Assembly: GCF_028453695.1 (NCBI RefSeq)
Contig: NC_135782.1
Coordinates: forward strand, 4,650,001-4,714,000
DNA length: 64,000 nucleotides
Reading direction: 5' to 3'
Source: Augochlora pura
Lineage: Eukaryota; Arthropoda; Insecta; Hymenoptera; Halictidae
Shown: one piece after another, positions 51,055-63,089 of the stretch
Position numbering within the stretch: position 1 is the stretch's first letter
Layout: each line of letters starts with the position of its first letter
Translations under genes and position numbers: made by a program
Notes under the pieces: model-generated
Database searches by the model: none
Told to the model about the DNA's origin: nothing
What the model saw: the letters and a program-made list of their open reading frames with translations, nothing else

Positions 51055-53016
51055 CTCCCGTCGCCGCTGGACCGGGCTCATTTCGCAAAATGGATTCTCT
51101 CTCGGGGTTGTTTCGGCCCTCGCCGCCGCGTTCACGATTTCCTCCGATCCGATACGGGAACCCGATTTTTCTAGCCGATGGAGAAATCTTCTCGTTCGGT
51201 TCCGGCGAAATCTTTGAATTGAACGTTGAATGGCCGATTCAGCGAGACGTGCTTTTTAATTTACGATTAGGGAAACTTTGGAGATATATTCGTGAAGAAT
51301 TTATTCAATAAATACTTTTCATTGGACATAGGTTTACCGAGAGAAGTTAAAAAAAATATCGTTTACTTCTTAGTGAAATTTGATAGTTTAATAAATATAT
51401 CCGTCTTATTAAATTAAAAGTATATATTATAGTAAAGAATATATAAAGAATATTATTGTTTCCTCAATTTTCATTTTTACTTTCTTCGTTAATACTTGCA
51501 TAATAAGCTAAGATCGGCGAAATATCCTGCTCGTAGATGACTTGCAATTCACACGCACAAATGCAGAAGAAATAGAGTCACTCTTCTAAATGATAGTTAT
51601 TTTTCAAAGCCTTCCTAAATGATAATTATGCACGCATTGAAGTGCAGAATATTATCACATAGTTAACGATACCCTGTGTACACACAATCTCTAATTAAAT
51701 GGTCATGTCTGTTCTGTCCCAGCGTTTACTATGAATTTGTTAGACGATTATACTGAAGGCGATACAAAATGGCGAGCCTTCTGTGCGCGCGATAGCTCTC
51801 TCATAAATGGCAACCACCATCGCGATTAAAGACTGATGGTGGAAAGTCAAACAGCGTTGACCGTCGCGCGGCAGATAACAGCGAGCACCGTACGTACACG
51901 CTCGTAACGAGTAGCAATAAAAGAGTCCGCAATGCAGCAAGTAGGTATTATTAATATTTTTTTTTTTTCACGGGCCGTTCCCGCGATAGCCGGGCGCACA
52001 TGCGCGCCGATGGAAAAGGTACAATTCATCATGGATGCAACTCCAGTTACGGGTTACTGAATATTCGAACATGCTCCCGGAGCATACCGTTATGATTAAT
52101 ATCAAACAGAGTAGCGGGGCTGCTCGACATCAACTTCCACCAACAATTTTCGTTCTCCGCCTACTTGCATAATCCGTCTCCCATGATCCTGCATACGAAG
52201 GTCACAGTCTTTAATGAGGTCCCGATTTTTTCGACGGCGAGGGCTTAATTTCAATATTTTATTCCCGTCGACAGGCGTCGAATACAGTTGCGCAGGAACC
52301 TGTGGCTTTTCAATGGCTGATCTTCGGAATCTGAGTTTGATGATATAGTAAATCGATTTTTATATATTTATATAGAAATGAATATTGAGACAATTTATTC
52401 GGTGATAAATAAATACGTGGGAGAATGGAGAATTTCTAAACTTTAAATGTAACAAATTCATTATTTCTTGATTTATCTAGCAAACGTTAAATTTAATTCT
52501 ATATCGTGGAGTGCATTAATATTAGAAATATTGATTGCTAGTCTAAACTAATAGAATTTTAGGACTGCATTTATCAAGACTCATATTGACAAGAGAATTA
52601 ATTTTATTAATGACAAAGCAAGACAGTCAAAATAGGTGTTGCTCCAATCCGACGAGTTTGCTATACTCAGACGAACTATACTTGTGCTGAAAATTTTCAT
52701 TAATAATAGAATATATCACATTAAATTCTTCTATTAAATCACACCAATTCTTCTATTCTCTCGAGACCATAAACCTAAATCGTCTTTTACTTTTTAAAGA
52801 AATTATTCTAATAATCACAACCACGAAGAAGTGGTACAGTAAAGGGTTAACAGCCATTTAATATCCAATCGCCGAACGATTCATCTTATTAAGAAGCTAG
52901 AAGAAACGCGGCGGTAAAATTTGACTGCGGGTAACAGTTGCCATTCGCAGGACAGCGAAGAAGGATGGGGTTGAGAGTTCGGAAGACAACGGGCTCGCGT
53001 TATCCGATGGGCGAAT

Positions 53017-53060
53017 CCCATTGGTCTATTTAAAGGCACGTTCACGCAACGCTGCTGTCG
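53017..53060 (+). promoter_or_regulatory. Candidate plus-strand core promoter (inverted CCAAT + TATTTAAAGG)
   Basis: CCCATTGG at 53017-53024 (inverted CCAAT) is followed by a TATA-like TATTTAAAGG at 53027-53036 in a GC-rich setting. A start near 53057-53065 would be expected. No recognisable coding sequence follows, so any product would be non-coding or unknown. Direction is opposite to Dfd. Confidence 0.2.
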
Positions 53061-55286
53061 AGTTTGGCGGAGGCGAGGAGCCGTACCTGTGGATCGGTGC
53101 CTCGAAAGTTAGGGGTCCCGGTGCAGTTGATTAACGATGTGAGCGTCCAGGTCGAGGTGGGTGGCGCATGCCTTTGTGACAGCACGGCCGCTCCTCCGCT
53201 CCACGACATCGCCACCGTTGCTATCACGGATTATTATAACTCGTACGTTTCATCTGGTCCCTCCATCGAGCCGCTCGGTAGACATCGACGCGATCGCCGG
53301 CTATCGTCACGTCCGTTTGTCCACGCGCTCGGATAAAAATCAACCGATTCCCCTACCTTGGCGCACACCGGCCGACCTGGGGACGTCTTCCGGTTCATCG
53401 CCACCTACAACGGGCCACGCGAATCCTTTCTTCCCTTCAGACGCGTGACGATTCGAAGCAGCAATCTATTTCCGTTTGTGCTGGTTGTTTGAGATTCGCT
53501 GCGTTTTCTTTCATTAGAGTCGAGAAGGTTTAATAAAACTAAATGGCGAGTCTTTTTGACAAAAGTATAAACTAAATACACTTAGTACTGTCTATCAACA
53601 TCTTCCAATATTTTTACCGAAAACCTTAAAGTTCTATTAGTGCCAAGTTATTAGTGAAAAATTAGTTAAAATATAAATAATTAGTTAGAAAATATTAGTT
53701 AAAAGTCCATGGTTTCAACGATTTACAGTATCGCCTACTTGCTAATGGCATCTCGTAGTATCATTTCCTCCAATCTCGAAACCTTGTTTACCCCGTTCGA
53801 AATTCTTGGAAAACCTTGCACGCTGCAAGGGCATTCTTTTTATTGAAATGTAGGCTATTGTTGCTGCGCTATCCCCCGCGCGCGCGCATGTAAAGAGAAC
53901 AAACATGGCGTCGCCGGCTTTAAAGGTCACGACAGCCGGGAGACTCTGAAAAATGTTCTATTCACTCTCCCGTGTATCAAACGTGTTCCATCAGATATCC
54001 CGGCGCCGCTAATAGGTCATAAAATATTGCAGTTTATAATCTCGTTCCCCATTTCCATTGTAATGTTATTACTTTACATGGCCGAAGCTACTTGCTGCGG
54101 GCACGGAACGTTAACACACAGAGATGATACAGAGAAACACACGACGCATGCATAAACGTAGACACGTGTATACACAGACGGCTCGTTACATCAACTTCAA
54201 TTCTACATTAACCGAGTTTTCAGTACGATAAGACACACTCGAAGCATTACGGAAACCATAAACTTATTGGCCTGCTTTTAACAATCATCATTCACCTCGT
54301 TAATGCTAGTCCCAAGACTTTAATCTTCCGAACGGGGACAGGAGAAATTATGCAACATTGATAGTACAATATTTAAACTCAGCCATTTTCTATTCTACGA
54401 TGGCGTGAAATAATTTATTCGATAAATTAATTTTTTATTCGGTTTGTGAGGTAGTTACTATAAAGTGAAGGTATTTGGAATATTTTCGGAAGATCCACCG
54501 GAAGTAATGATTCACAAAAGGGTTAATAAAAATTGTCATAGCGAAACATTAATCGAAGATCTTCGAAGAACATAAAATATTTTGGAGTCTACAGAAAATT
54601 AATTAAAATAGTAATACTCCTACAAGAACGTATAAAATATTTTTCGATGCTTTTCTAATCATTTCCAACACTTCTAAGCAGCTTATGGGGTGGGTTAAAA
54701 CGAAGTCGGCTACGTTACTATGGAAGCCGAGCCAGGTTCTCCAACAACACCCGTACCAGTCGCACATTCCATTTTTCCATCAGGCCACGCGATGCCCCAA
54801 AAAACGGTTGCCACGCTCGACCCACAAAGCGGCGAACAGGGGGGTGCGACAGGGTGTCCCATGCTCGGCGAAAGTTCCCGAATCTATTATTGTCATCTAG
54901 GAGAGCTTTGCGCGGAGAAAGAGATCGGCGTGGCTGGTCAAGGGTGAGGCGAACGCGCCGAGGGGTTGGCAGAGAAGGCACGGGTGGAAGGAGGTTGGCG
55001 AACGGAGGGGGAGGGGGGGGGGTTTGCTTTTCTACGGTGGCACCCCTCTATGATATTTCCGAATAGACGGCGTCTTCGTACGTGTGGGGGACACGGTGGG
55101 ACAGGGTGGCAGGAGATTGGGGTGGCACGGCTGGTGGGGGTTGAAACTACCCCTACCGCTGCCACCCTCTTTCTTTCGCCCTGGAAAGCCTCGAGGTTGG
55201 CGTAGCCGAAGGAACACGGCGTAACAGGAACGAACTGCTCCGGAGAGGGAGAAAGAAAGAGGTAGGGAGAGGGTGAGAAAGAGAGT

Positions 55287-55314
55287 AAGAGAGAGAGAGA
55301 GAGGGGGGGGGGGG
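55287..55314. repeat. GA microsatellite running into a G-run
   Basis: AGAGAGAGAGAGAG followed by about 12 G. Likely to be length-variable. Confidence 0.9.
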
Positions 55315-55499
55315 AGAGAAGTGGGAGAGGGAGCCATGCCGGCGGTGCTGCTAGTCAAACCAAAACTCGGCATGATTAATGATCGCGAGAGGCAGAGCGC
55401 TGCTTCAAACAACAAACTTTTCCCAAGGAACGCCGAAGAATATAAGAAAAAATATATAAGAAAGAGGGAACTCTCTTTCTTCGCATCCACCCTTCAGAC

Positions 55500-55738
55500 C
55501 AACTAATACCCTCCTAGAGCTCTTTCTCTGCCTCTCTGCCTCCGCTCGCCCTCCTCCTTTCTCCTCACCTCTGACAGCCTTTCATTTCTTTCCACCGTTC
55601 CTTATTTCTTTCTCCCCCGGTATCCTTTCTGCCCCTGTCTGTCTCTCTTCTCTCATCTCTCCATCTCTCTCCCTCACTCTCTCTCTCTATTTCTATTTCT
55701 TTTTCTCTCAACCTCTCTTTCTATCTCCATTTCTCTCT

Positions 55739-55787
<49 letters not shown>

Positions 55788-55855
55788 GCTCTCTTTCTAT
55801 CTCCATCTCTCTCTCTATTTCGATTTCTTTCTCTCCCGTCTCTCTCTCGCCACGG
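55500..55855. repeat. Pyrimidine-rich tract with CT microsatellite
   Basis: About 350 bases almost free of purines on the plus strand, built from CTCTCT, TTTCTATCTC and CATCTCTCT phrases. The longest perfect CT run is at about 55743-55787. Confidence 0.9.
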
Positions 55856-56949
55856 CAACTCGCGATCAACGTGTATCATCCACTCACCACTACCATACCC
55901 TTCCCTCCCTACCTTCGCCTGCCATCTTCCTGCTCGCGAGCTGCCTCTCGACGTGGATGCTCGAGATAATGCCCGATGACCCTGTCAACGGCGAACGTTC
56001 CTGCTCCTCGATTCTCGACCTTGGCCAGAGACTGGCAGACATCGTTGCATAGTTTCTCGGCGATTGTGACTCGGCTTCGGACCGAAAGGCCGATTTCTTG
56101 CGACGCCGCGAGTCGATCGTCGGCGAATACAATTTATGCGGATCTTGACAGAATTGTTCGAGTAAAATATGTTGGAAATATTTCTTGGAAATGCAGGTTT
56201 TTAAAGGTTTCTGCTGAAATAGTAGTAGCCGTTTAATTATCTGTTAAAGTCAAGGGAACTCTGCGATGAACTATTGTAGAAAAATTTATTTTTGAAGATG
56301 TCCACGAGGATGAAAGGCTCTGGTATTAAAGACTATAAGTATAGTTAATATCTTTCGGAGATCTACCTGGATCATGCTATAATGGCGAATCTGTCTATTT
56401 TTCGTATTCTTAGTTATTGTGCTAAAGCAGGAGAAAAGTTGCTTGCATGAATTAATATATAGAATCTAATAGAATCTAATGTATAGATTATTTCATCGAA
56501 GCCAGGAAAAGGAACAAAGTCAATCAGTAAAAGCATAGAAAGTCGCTCCTTCTATCTATCGCACATAAGTACTAATGAGACGATACGGTGTATTAGCTAT
56601 CAGCGAAGCGTCAAAGTCTGGCATCATCGCGTCCCAATTTGCTCGCGGGCAGATCGATGATCCAAACGGGGCCGCTGGCGAGGAGCCACCGGCTGCTCGG
56701 TCCGAATCCGCGGAAGACAATGACGCGGCTCCGGTATCGGCCGACAATGAATAGCCGCTGATTGTTTGCGCCTTGTCACGGTTTTACGGTCGCGTTTAAT
56801 TCAATTTGTGAGTGACTTACGATGCCCGTCATTAGTCATCGTGGGGAGCGCGCGCGCGCGGGCGCTCGCCTCGTAGCCGGCTTCTTCGTGGACCGAAGGT
56901 GGAAGGAAGGGTGTGGGATTTACAGGGATCTCGGCCGCGCTCGGGCCGA

Positions 56950-57000
56950 TTATGGGGCCAAGAATGAGGCTCATCAGGTGAATCGAGTCAAAATGGTACC
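56950..57000. repeat. Duplicated 40-bp module, copy 1
   Basis: The 39 bases at 56962-57000 match 57391-57429 at 31 positions, including the shared 13-mer GCTCATCAGGTGA, which holds a CAGGTG E-box. A GGCC and TAT context precedes both. It is not low-complexity. It could be a duplicated regulatory module or part of an unknown dispersed repeat. Confidence 0.5.
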
Positions 57001-57379
57001 GGCGCGTAGCGCCATTAATACCCTGCCATTTGGCCGGCAGCGCTGACCAAAGGAGGAAGCCTCTCTCGCCGCGATAGCCGAGCGACGATCCTAGGAGCAC
57101 GGAAAGAATGTGAAAAGCGTACCGGATTTCAATTTCTGCTGGACATGCGCCGACGAATGGCCCGACAAAGTATACAAGACGGATCTAACGCCTACCCCCG
57201 ACGCAGATTGCCTGGCTTCAGCCGGCAGAAAACTGCGTCTCGCGGGCCATCGGGACCTAGCGCGCCGCGCGCTTTGATGCGGTCGTCGGTGTGGCGGAGG
57301 TCGTTGACGGCGCGGCGCGTCGGCGAAAGCCAAAGCCGAGAGAGCCCGAGCCGCCAATTGATTCGCGGCACAATGCCGG

Positions 57380-57429
57380 ATATCGGCCGAGAATGCTGCT
57401 CATCAGGTGAATCGGCCGCAAATGGTAGC
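57380..57429. repeat. Duplicated 40-bp module, copy 2
   Basis: Second copy of the 56962-57000 module, 429 bases further on and in the same orientation. The central GAATCG and the final AAATGGTA are kept, while five of the six bases between them differ. Confidence 0.5.
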
Positions 57430-58685
57430 CAGCTAATAAGTGCTCATTATTCGGCGCGGTGCACACGTGGGTCGGCCGCGTACACGTAAATACGGAAGAG
57501 CCGGGACGCGGCCGCGGGGAGGACAGAGGGAGAGAGAAAGTTACTGTTAGGCCGATCGACGGTCTACTGTTGTGCCGAGCCGGGTCGACGATGACCAAGC
57601 GAATTCATCCCGCAGTCTAGACTCACAATCAGCCGGGACCCCCCGATCATCCACCGTCGAATGCAACGCACCGCTTCGCCGGCCGATCTCACCGATCCAA
57701 TTTTAACGCCAGGTGTGGTTGCACGCGTCCTGCAACGTGCTTTTGCCGCTGACAGAGGGACGACGGCGATTCACGTGCTCGCGAAAATTTACGTAGGATC
57801 TTGTCGTTGTCTTCATCTATTAATTTATTCGTGAATCGAAGCTAATTCTAGTTCTCGCTGTTAGTTTGCTGCACTTTTTGTGACTCGGTTTTAATTGATG
57901 TAGTTTGGGACTTTGTACCTCGATTTTTAATATTTTTCTAACGCCTACAGTGTGTACCTTTGATTTTAAATTATAATTATTTGCAATTATACCTAGATAT
58001 ATGTCTTCTTCTGAATTAATTAGATCTAGGATATAATAGATATATTTTCTATAACACGATTTTAGCTAATATATTTTGAGACTGTTCTATGTACTATAAT
58101 TCCACAATTATCCTGATCCATCGAATTTTCACTTTTGATTCCAGAGAAAAACTTTAATAAAGACATTGCGTTCACTATGTTTTCTGCGAACACTATTAAT
58201 CAATTACATCTACGATACAGTAACTACACCAGTAACAATGATCGACGATCTTCCACGACTTACAAGCCTTTAACTTTATCTAGCCTATCCGTGCTATAAA
58301 ACAGTTACTCGATTTCAATATTAATTCTGTATCGATATGTACAATGAATACCGTTCCGGGTACCACAAACTGATCTATTTCCATATGAAATACATTTGAA
58401 CGGACGCAACAGATATTTTTCAAACGCCTCCTTTACGGATACTAGCCTAATGAACAGCGCTTTAGAGCCTCGAAAGCTTACGATCGACGATCTTGAGCAA
58501 TGACAGCAGGCTGGTAGTACCCGGAGCCGGTCGAATCGAAAATCGTTCTGCCGACTCAACGGCTTCTGTCAATCGCAGTTTCGAGGTTGAAGTTGATAGC
58601 AAACGTCGTGGCAGTGACGGAGACCGAGGCCCCCGTTACACGGTCCGGTCCGGAGGCACCTGGAAATCGATTCCAGCGATGTTCT

Positions 58686-58742
58686 TTTTTTCTCTTTCTC
58701 TCTTTTTCTCTCTCTCTCTTTCTGTCTCTCTCTCTCTCTCGA
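58686..58742. repeat. TC microsatellite
   Basis: TCTCTTTCTCTC-type run with T-rich interruptions. Confidence 0.9.
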
Positions 58743-61700
58743 CAGTACCGAACACGGGACTGGTTCCCGCGCGCAATGGATTCCGGTAGATGTTCCGCTG
58801 GTTCTCCACGATCGATCATATATTAGAAGGTACCAAGTGTTTCAGTACACCTACAATGCCCCGGAGACGGGACGATCCATCGTCAATGAACGTCGGAATT
58901 ACACGGCTAAATGAGATTCTAGCGGCGGTATCAAAGTGGCAGCAGGTGGTCAGGGCCACGGCCATTTTTCCCGGCTGGATACGGTTTGCTGACTGCCTCC
59001 CGGTCTACCAACCCCACTGTCTTCTCTCTGCCTCGTTGTCCTTTTGTTCGCCGGATCGGTACATGCTCGCCCGGGCAGACAACGAATGCGTTCGACTTCG
59101 CGAATTTTTACCGACTGTCTCTGTCGCATAATTATGTTGCGCGCACGCGGAATTCGATAATGGTACGTGGAGACGCGAGGGACGAGTCGAAATTCTGCTA
59201 CCGGTCACTGATTGGACGCTGTCGATATATAGGAATGCTCAGACTGAATTGATTTTCATTCGAAGTTACTTTAAAATTGAATTCATTTATTATAATTTAT
59301 TTAGATTTGAATTCGAAATGAATTTTTACCCGATTAACAGCAGCGTGAAAATGGCAATTTTTAATTTATTTAGATCTAGATTAGAAATTTATATTTATTC
59401 AAATAAATAATTGCTATGTTTTGTCATATGAAAATGACCAGATTGAATTTATTTAGGTCTGGATGAAAGATTAATATTTATTCAACCAACTGCTTCCTTT
59501 TGCCTCGCAAAAATGGCAAAAATGTATTTACTAAGGTTTAGATTAAAAAGGTTTAAATAAATTATTACCTTCGAGAACATCTTCATTTCGCTACCGATGA
59601 CAGAATAATCTGACAATAAATAATAAATCAATGAATTGAACAGTTTTCGAAGCAAGACTGAATTCGCGAGATTTATAATTCTTTTATAGAATTTATTCGA
59701 TTTTCTCAAAGCATTTAGGTAAATGTTAATTCTGATTTTGTTTAGATTTCTGAAGCCATAGGAGTTTATGTGCGGCAGGTGGCAAGTATTTTTGGAATGT
59801 TTTCGGAAATCTCGGGCTGACCGACATTCTGGTACCGACGCCATTTTACCGAAAACGCCGGGGTCCATTCTCCGAGAATACTAATTATCTCCCCACGTGT
59901 CTCAGGAGCGGCTCGAAGCCAGTGGGCTGGGCATCCTCCCGGTCCAGCTGCCTAGAAATGGTCACGTAAGACGCCGGAACCATCTTGGCTAGTCCATTTT
60001 TTCTCTCTTTCTCCCGGCTCGACTAGAACCGGTAATTAATTACGATTCCGAACATTTTTCTAGGCCCGGCTTGATGGATTTTACAGGAGAAGGTGAGCAT
60101 GCGTGATTCTTGCGTTAACGTTAGTTTCTCCGACCATCGAATAGAACCATAGTTTCCTCTGGAATGAATAATTCCTCGAAAATTGTTCTCCCACCACCAG
60201 CAATTGTTCATTTATCCTTTGGCACGACGTCTCCGCAGCAGGGACATTTTGAAATCGTCATAAAAATCGATGTCCTTACGGCGAAAACCTTCGAAAATCG
60301 TAACAATGATAGATCACTATCATCTCCTATGCCTCGTGACCATTTTCAATTAATTTTCTGCGTTTAGATTAATTACTAGCGACCATCTTTAAATTCTGTA
60401 AAAAGAGTAACTGCGAAACGCTAGATTTTCTCCGACCTGCTTCGAATGCGAAATCTGCCGACCGCGAAGGGTTAACCGAATAAATTTCATACGCGTCGTT
60501 ATTCCAACTATACGAAACACAAAATTGAAAATCTCTCTCTCCTATTTTCCTTTCCTGTTTGAATGTTTCATGAACAGGCCACGCGAAACAAATGTGTAAA
60601 CGATCGCGAACGTATTAATAAAACAGTCCCGGCCGTATAAAGCAGAAAATCGATGGAATTAATGCAGCTTCGTTTTGTCTTTCCTCCGCGGAGTCCATTA
60701 GCGAGGAAAACTAGAATTTCACCGCGAGAAATCCTCTGCGAGAAATTTGCATAAAGTCCCGCAGTCAATTAATAACATTAGTAACAGCGCAATTTTTCAT
60801 CGGTATCATTAGGAACAATTGAAATTGAAATAAAAAGAAAACACCGTGCATATGAAATGTTCGTATTAAAAATCTGAAAAAAAAAGAATGAATGCTATAG
60901 GACTTTCTCGATGGAAAATATTCGAGTGAAAAAAAGATAGAAGAGAATAGAAGACGATAGGAGAATCAAAATTCGTGGACGATGCAGGATGCTCGAGACG
61001 ATCGCGGCACCGAAGACGAAGGAAACGATTAGGGTGTGCGCGAAAGAAAAATGACGAGGCTGTTTAGCATACAACCGTAAGATAGATTCGACTCTAAGTG
61101 CGCTTAATGTCTCGGGACTGTAATGTTACACCGCGGGCCGGCATCTAAAAATAAATACGGGTAACAAGTGCGAGGAGATTGTAATTAAGATGGTGCTCGA
61201 CGAACTACGGTAAATAATTGTTCATAAGCTAGAAGAATTTCATCGGATGCACACCGTGCGCCGCGCCGCGCCGCACCGCGCCGTGTTCCGCGTGCGCGTG
61301 TTAAATATTTATGCACTCGTTAAGAGTCTAGTGGATTTCCTGAGGCGGCTGCTCTCCGGGCTCTCTCATTAATCGTGCCGCGCGCCATCGTGGAATAGCC
61401 GATGACACTGTTCCGCAGGAGTTTCAGCAAATGCACCCGCCGGGCCCCGCAAAAACAAGTCGAACGAGTAGTGACTAATGTGCAAACGAAGCACGCGGAA
61501 AGATTTATTGGGAAACTTAGCGCTCGCGATCGGACAACATTCCGCTGCCCTGTTCGCTTTATTACGGGCCCCGATGGAGACATATTTCTTCCGCGGTCCC
61601 GGCATCAAACGCGATCTACCCGGATCCGGGTTTTCACCGCTACTGGAACTACGGATATATTCAGAATGGTACCTGCTTCCGCGCGCGAACGACGCGTCCG

Positions 61701-61746
61701 CGTTGCTCGGAGCTGCGTGGCTTGGAGCAGAAGGTAGGATTATTGT

Positions 61747-61800
61747 TGCGATAATAATAATAATTATTATTACTAGTTATTATTATTATTATCATCATCG
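61747..61800. repeat. AAT/ATT triplet microsatellite (inverted)
   Basis: (ATA)n then (ATT)n separated by ACTAGTT, so the two halves can pair as a hairpin. Confidence 0.85.
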
Positions 61801-62452
61801 CGATTATTACTGTTAGTATGTATTAACGCTTGTTATTTTAAGGTTATGTATTACGCGTGTGCGAGGGCGTTGCCAAAGGGAAGGGAACAAATGGGATCTT
61901 CTAGCTAGCAGTCGACAATTGGCTAGAATAATATACGAGCTTAAATTGATACACGTTGTTTATAAAAAGTTAATGTAAGATTTAATATTCATGAGAAAGA
62001 AGCAAGATAAAATTTACATTTAATTTCTTCCGGGAAATAATTGGCAGAAATAGTGACGCAGTAATTGTACGATTAAGTTGTCTGTATCAATTTATAAATG
62101 TTAATGAGTCGGAAGGATTTTCTTCGAATTCGTGGACGATTTGTTAGACTGGAAATGAAATAAATAATGTACAAAAATGATTCGGACAGTCTTACAAGTT
62201 TTCATATATTACCTAACTACGTCCTATGTAAAATACAATTTATAAAATAGTGTACACTTTATAAAGTAGCATACGCTGCGAATAAATAAATCGTGCAATG
62301 GAACTGCATCCTGGGAATAGAACGTGCATAGCGACTTAGACTGTGCGTTAATGGAAGCGGGAGACGTATCGCGTGGAACACATTGACAGGCCGATTTGGT
62401 GAAATCCGCGGGTAGTGCCGAATCGCGGTGGCTATTAGGGTTCTTATCAATA

Positions 62453-62603
62453 TTAATATTAAGCAGCTTATTAATATTAACGACGTCGGATCGGCGAGCC
62501 GGAATTATCGAAGAAATTGCATCCCGAAGGAACAAGACAGTCCGGGACAGAACGAAATAGATAGGCTGCTCTATGGGGGCAACCGAGCGATCATTAATAT
62601 TAT
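62453..62603. promoter_or_regulatory. Cluster of TTAATATTAA palindromes
   Basis: Perfect TTAATATTAA palindromes at 62453-62462 and 62471-62480, 18 bases apart, and a 9/10 match (TTAATATTAT) at 62594-62603, inside otherwise GC-rich DNA. They may be homeodomain or other AT-hook/POU-like sites; this is inference. Confidence 0.22.
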
Positions 62604-62867
62604 AGTGCAGCGGCGCTCATCGCGTCAGATCTATGCCGACCTCTTTCTGTCCACGTCCGATCCACGAGAGATCCATGCGGAGTCCGAAGGCCAGACGCAT
62701 CAAAAGCCACCTTCCACCACGTTTCTCTACCAATCTGCTGAACGCGCACGCCACCAGGCCCTGGACGTCCCACCAGCCTCTAGACTCATTATATCTTCTT
62801 GATCCGAACCTTAAATTGATGACTATCTGTCCACCTGAAAATACGAGATATCCCTGCATCCGGCCTG

Positions 62868-62871
<4 letters not shown>

Positions 62872-62898
<27 letters not shown>

Positions 62899-62900
62899 CC
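62872..62900. repeat. TC microsatellite
   Basis: Perfect TC run of about 28 bases, 90 bases left of an assembly gap. Confidence 0.9.
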
Positions 62901-62989
62901 TTTTTCTCTGTCTCTCGAGCGCCCAGTCTTCGGAGGGCTCCGACGTGTTTTCTACCCTTCCCTTTCTCGCGGCGTCTCCCTCTCGCCTC

Positions 62990-63089
62990 NNNNNNNNNNN
63001 NNNNNNNNNNNNNNNNNNNNNNNNNNNNNNNNNNNNNNNNNNNNNNNNNNNNNNNNNNNNNNNNNNNNNNNNNNNNNNNNNNNNNNNNN
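62990..63089. other. Assembly gap (100 N)
   Basis: Exactly 100 N, presumably of unknown true size. It lies 90 bases right of a TC microsatellite in pyrimidine-rich DNA. Confidence 0.98.

Larger units (their letters stand above)
49255..55499. other. No gene seen: mosaic non-coding DNA
   Basis: GC-rich at 49300-49830, 50430-51200, 52930-53450, 53850-54110 and 54680-55370; AT-rich between. A TATA/CCAAT-like pair at 53017 and CT/GA runs are listed separately. No conserved coding motif recognised. Confidence 0.5.
55856..62871. other. No gene seen: mosaic non-coding DNA with a few structured spots
   Basis: GC-rich at 55860-56140, 56590-57790, 58500-59220 and 61240-61740. Contains the duplicated module at 57.0/57.4 kb, a (GCC/GCG)n-like run at 61259-61290, an ATT/AAT triplet run at 61747-61795 and TTAATATTAA palindromes at 62.45 kb. 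No gene recognised. Confidence 0.5.

Noticed and set aside
53042..53336. Overlapping open frames on both strands near 53.2 kb
   Set aside because: GC-rich, no recognisable domain on either strand, no supporting splice or start context.
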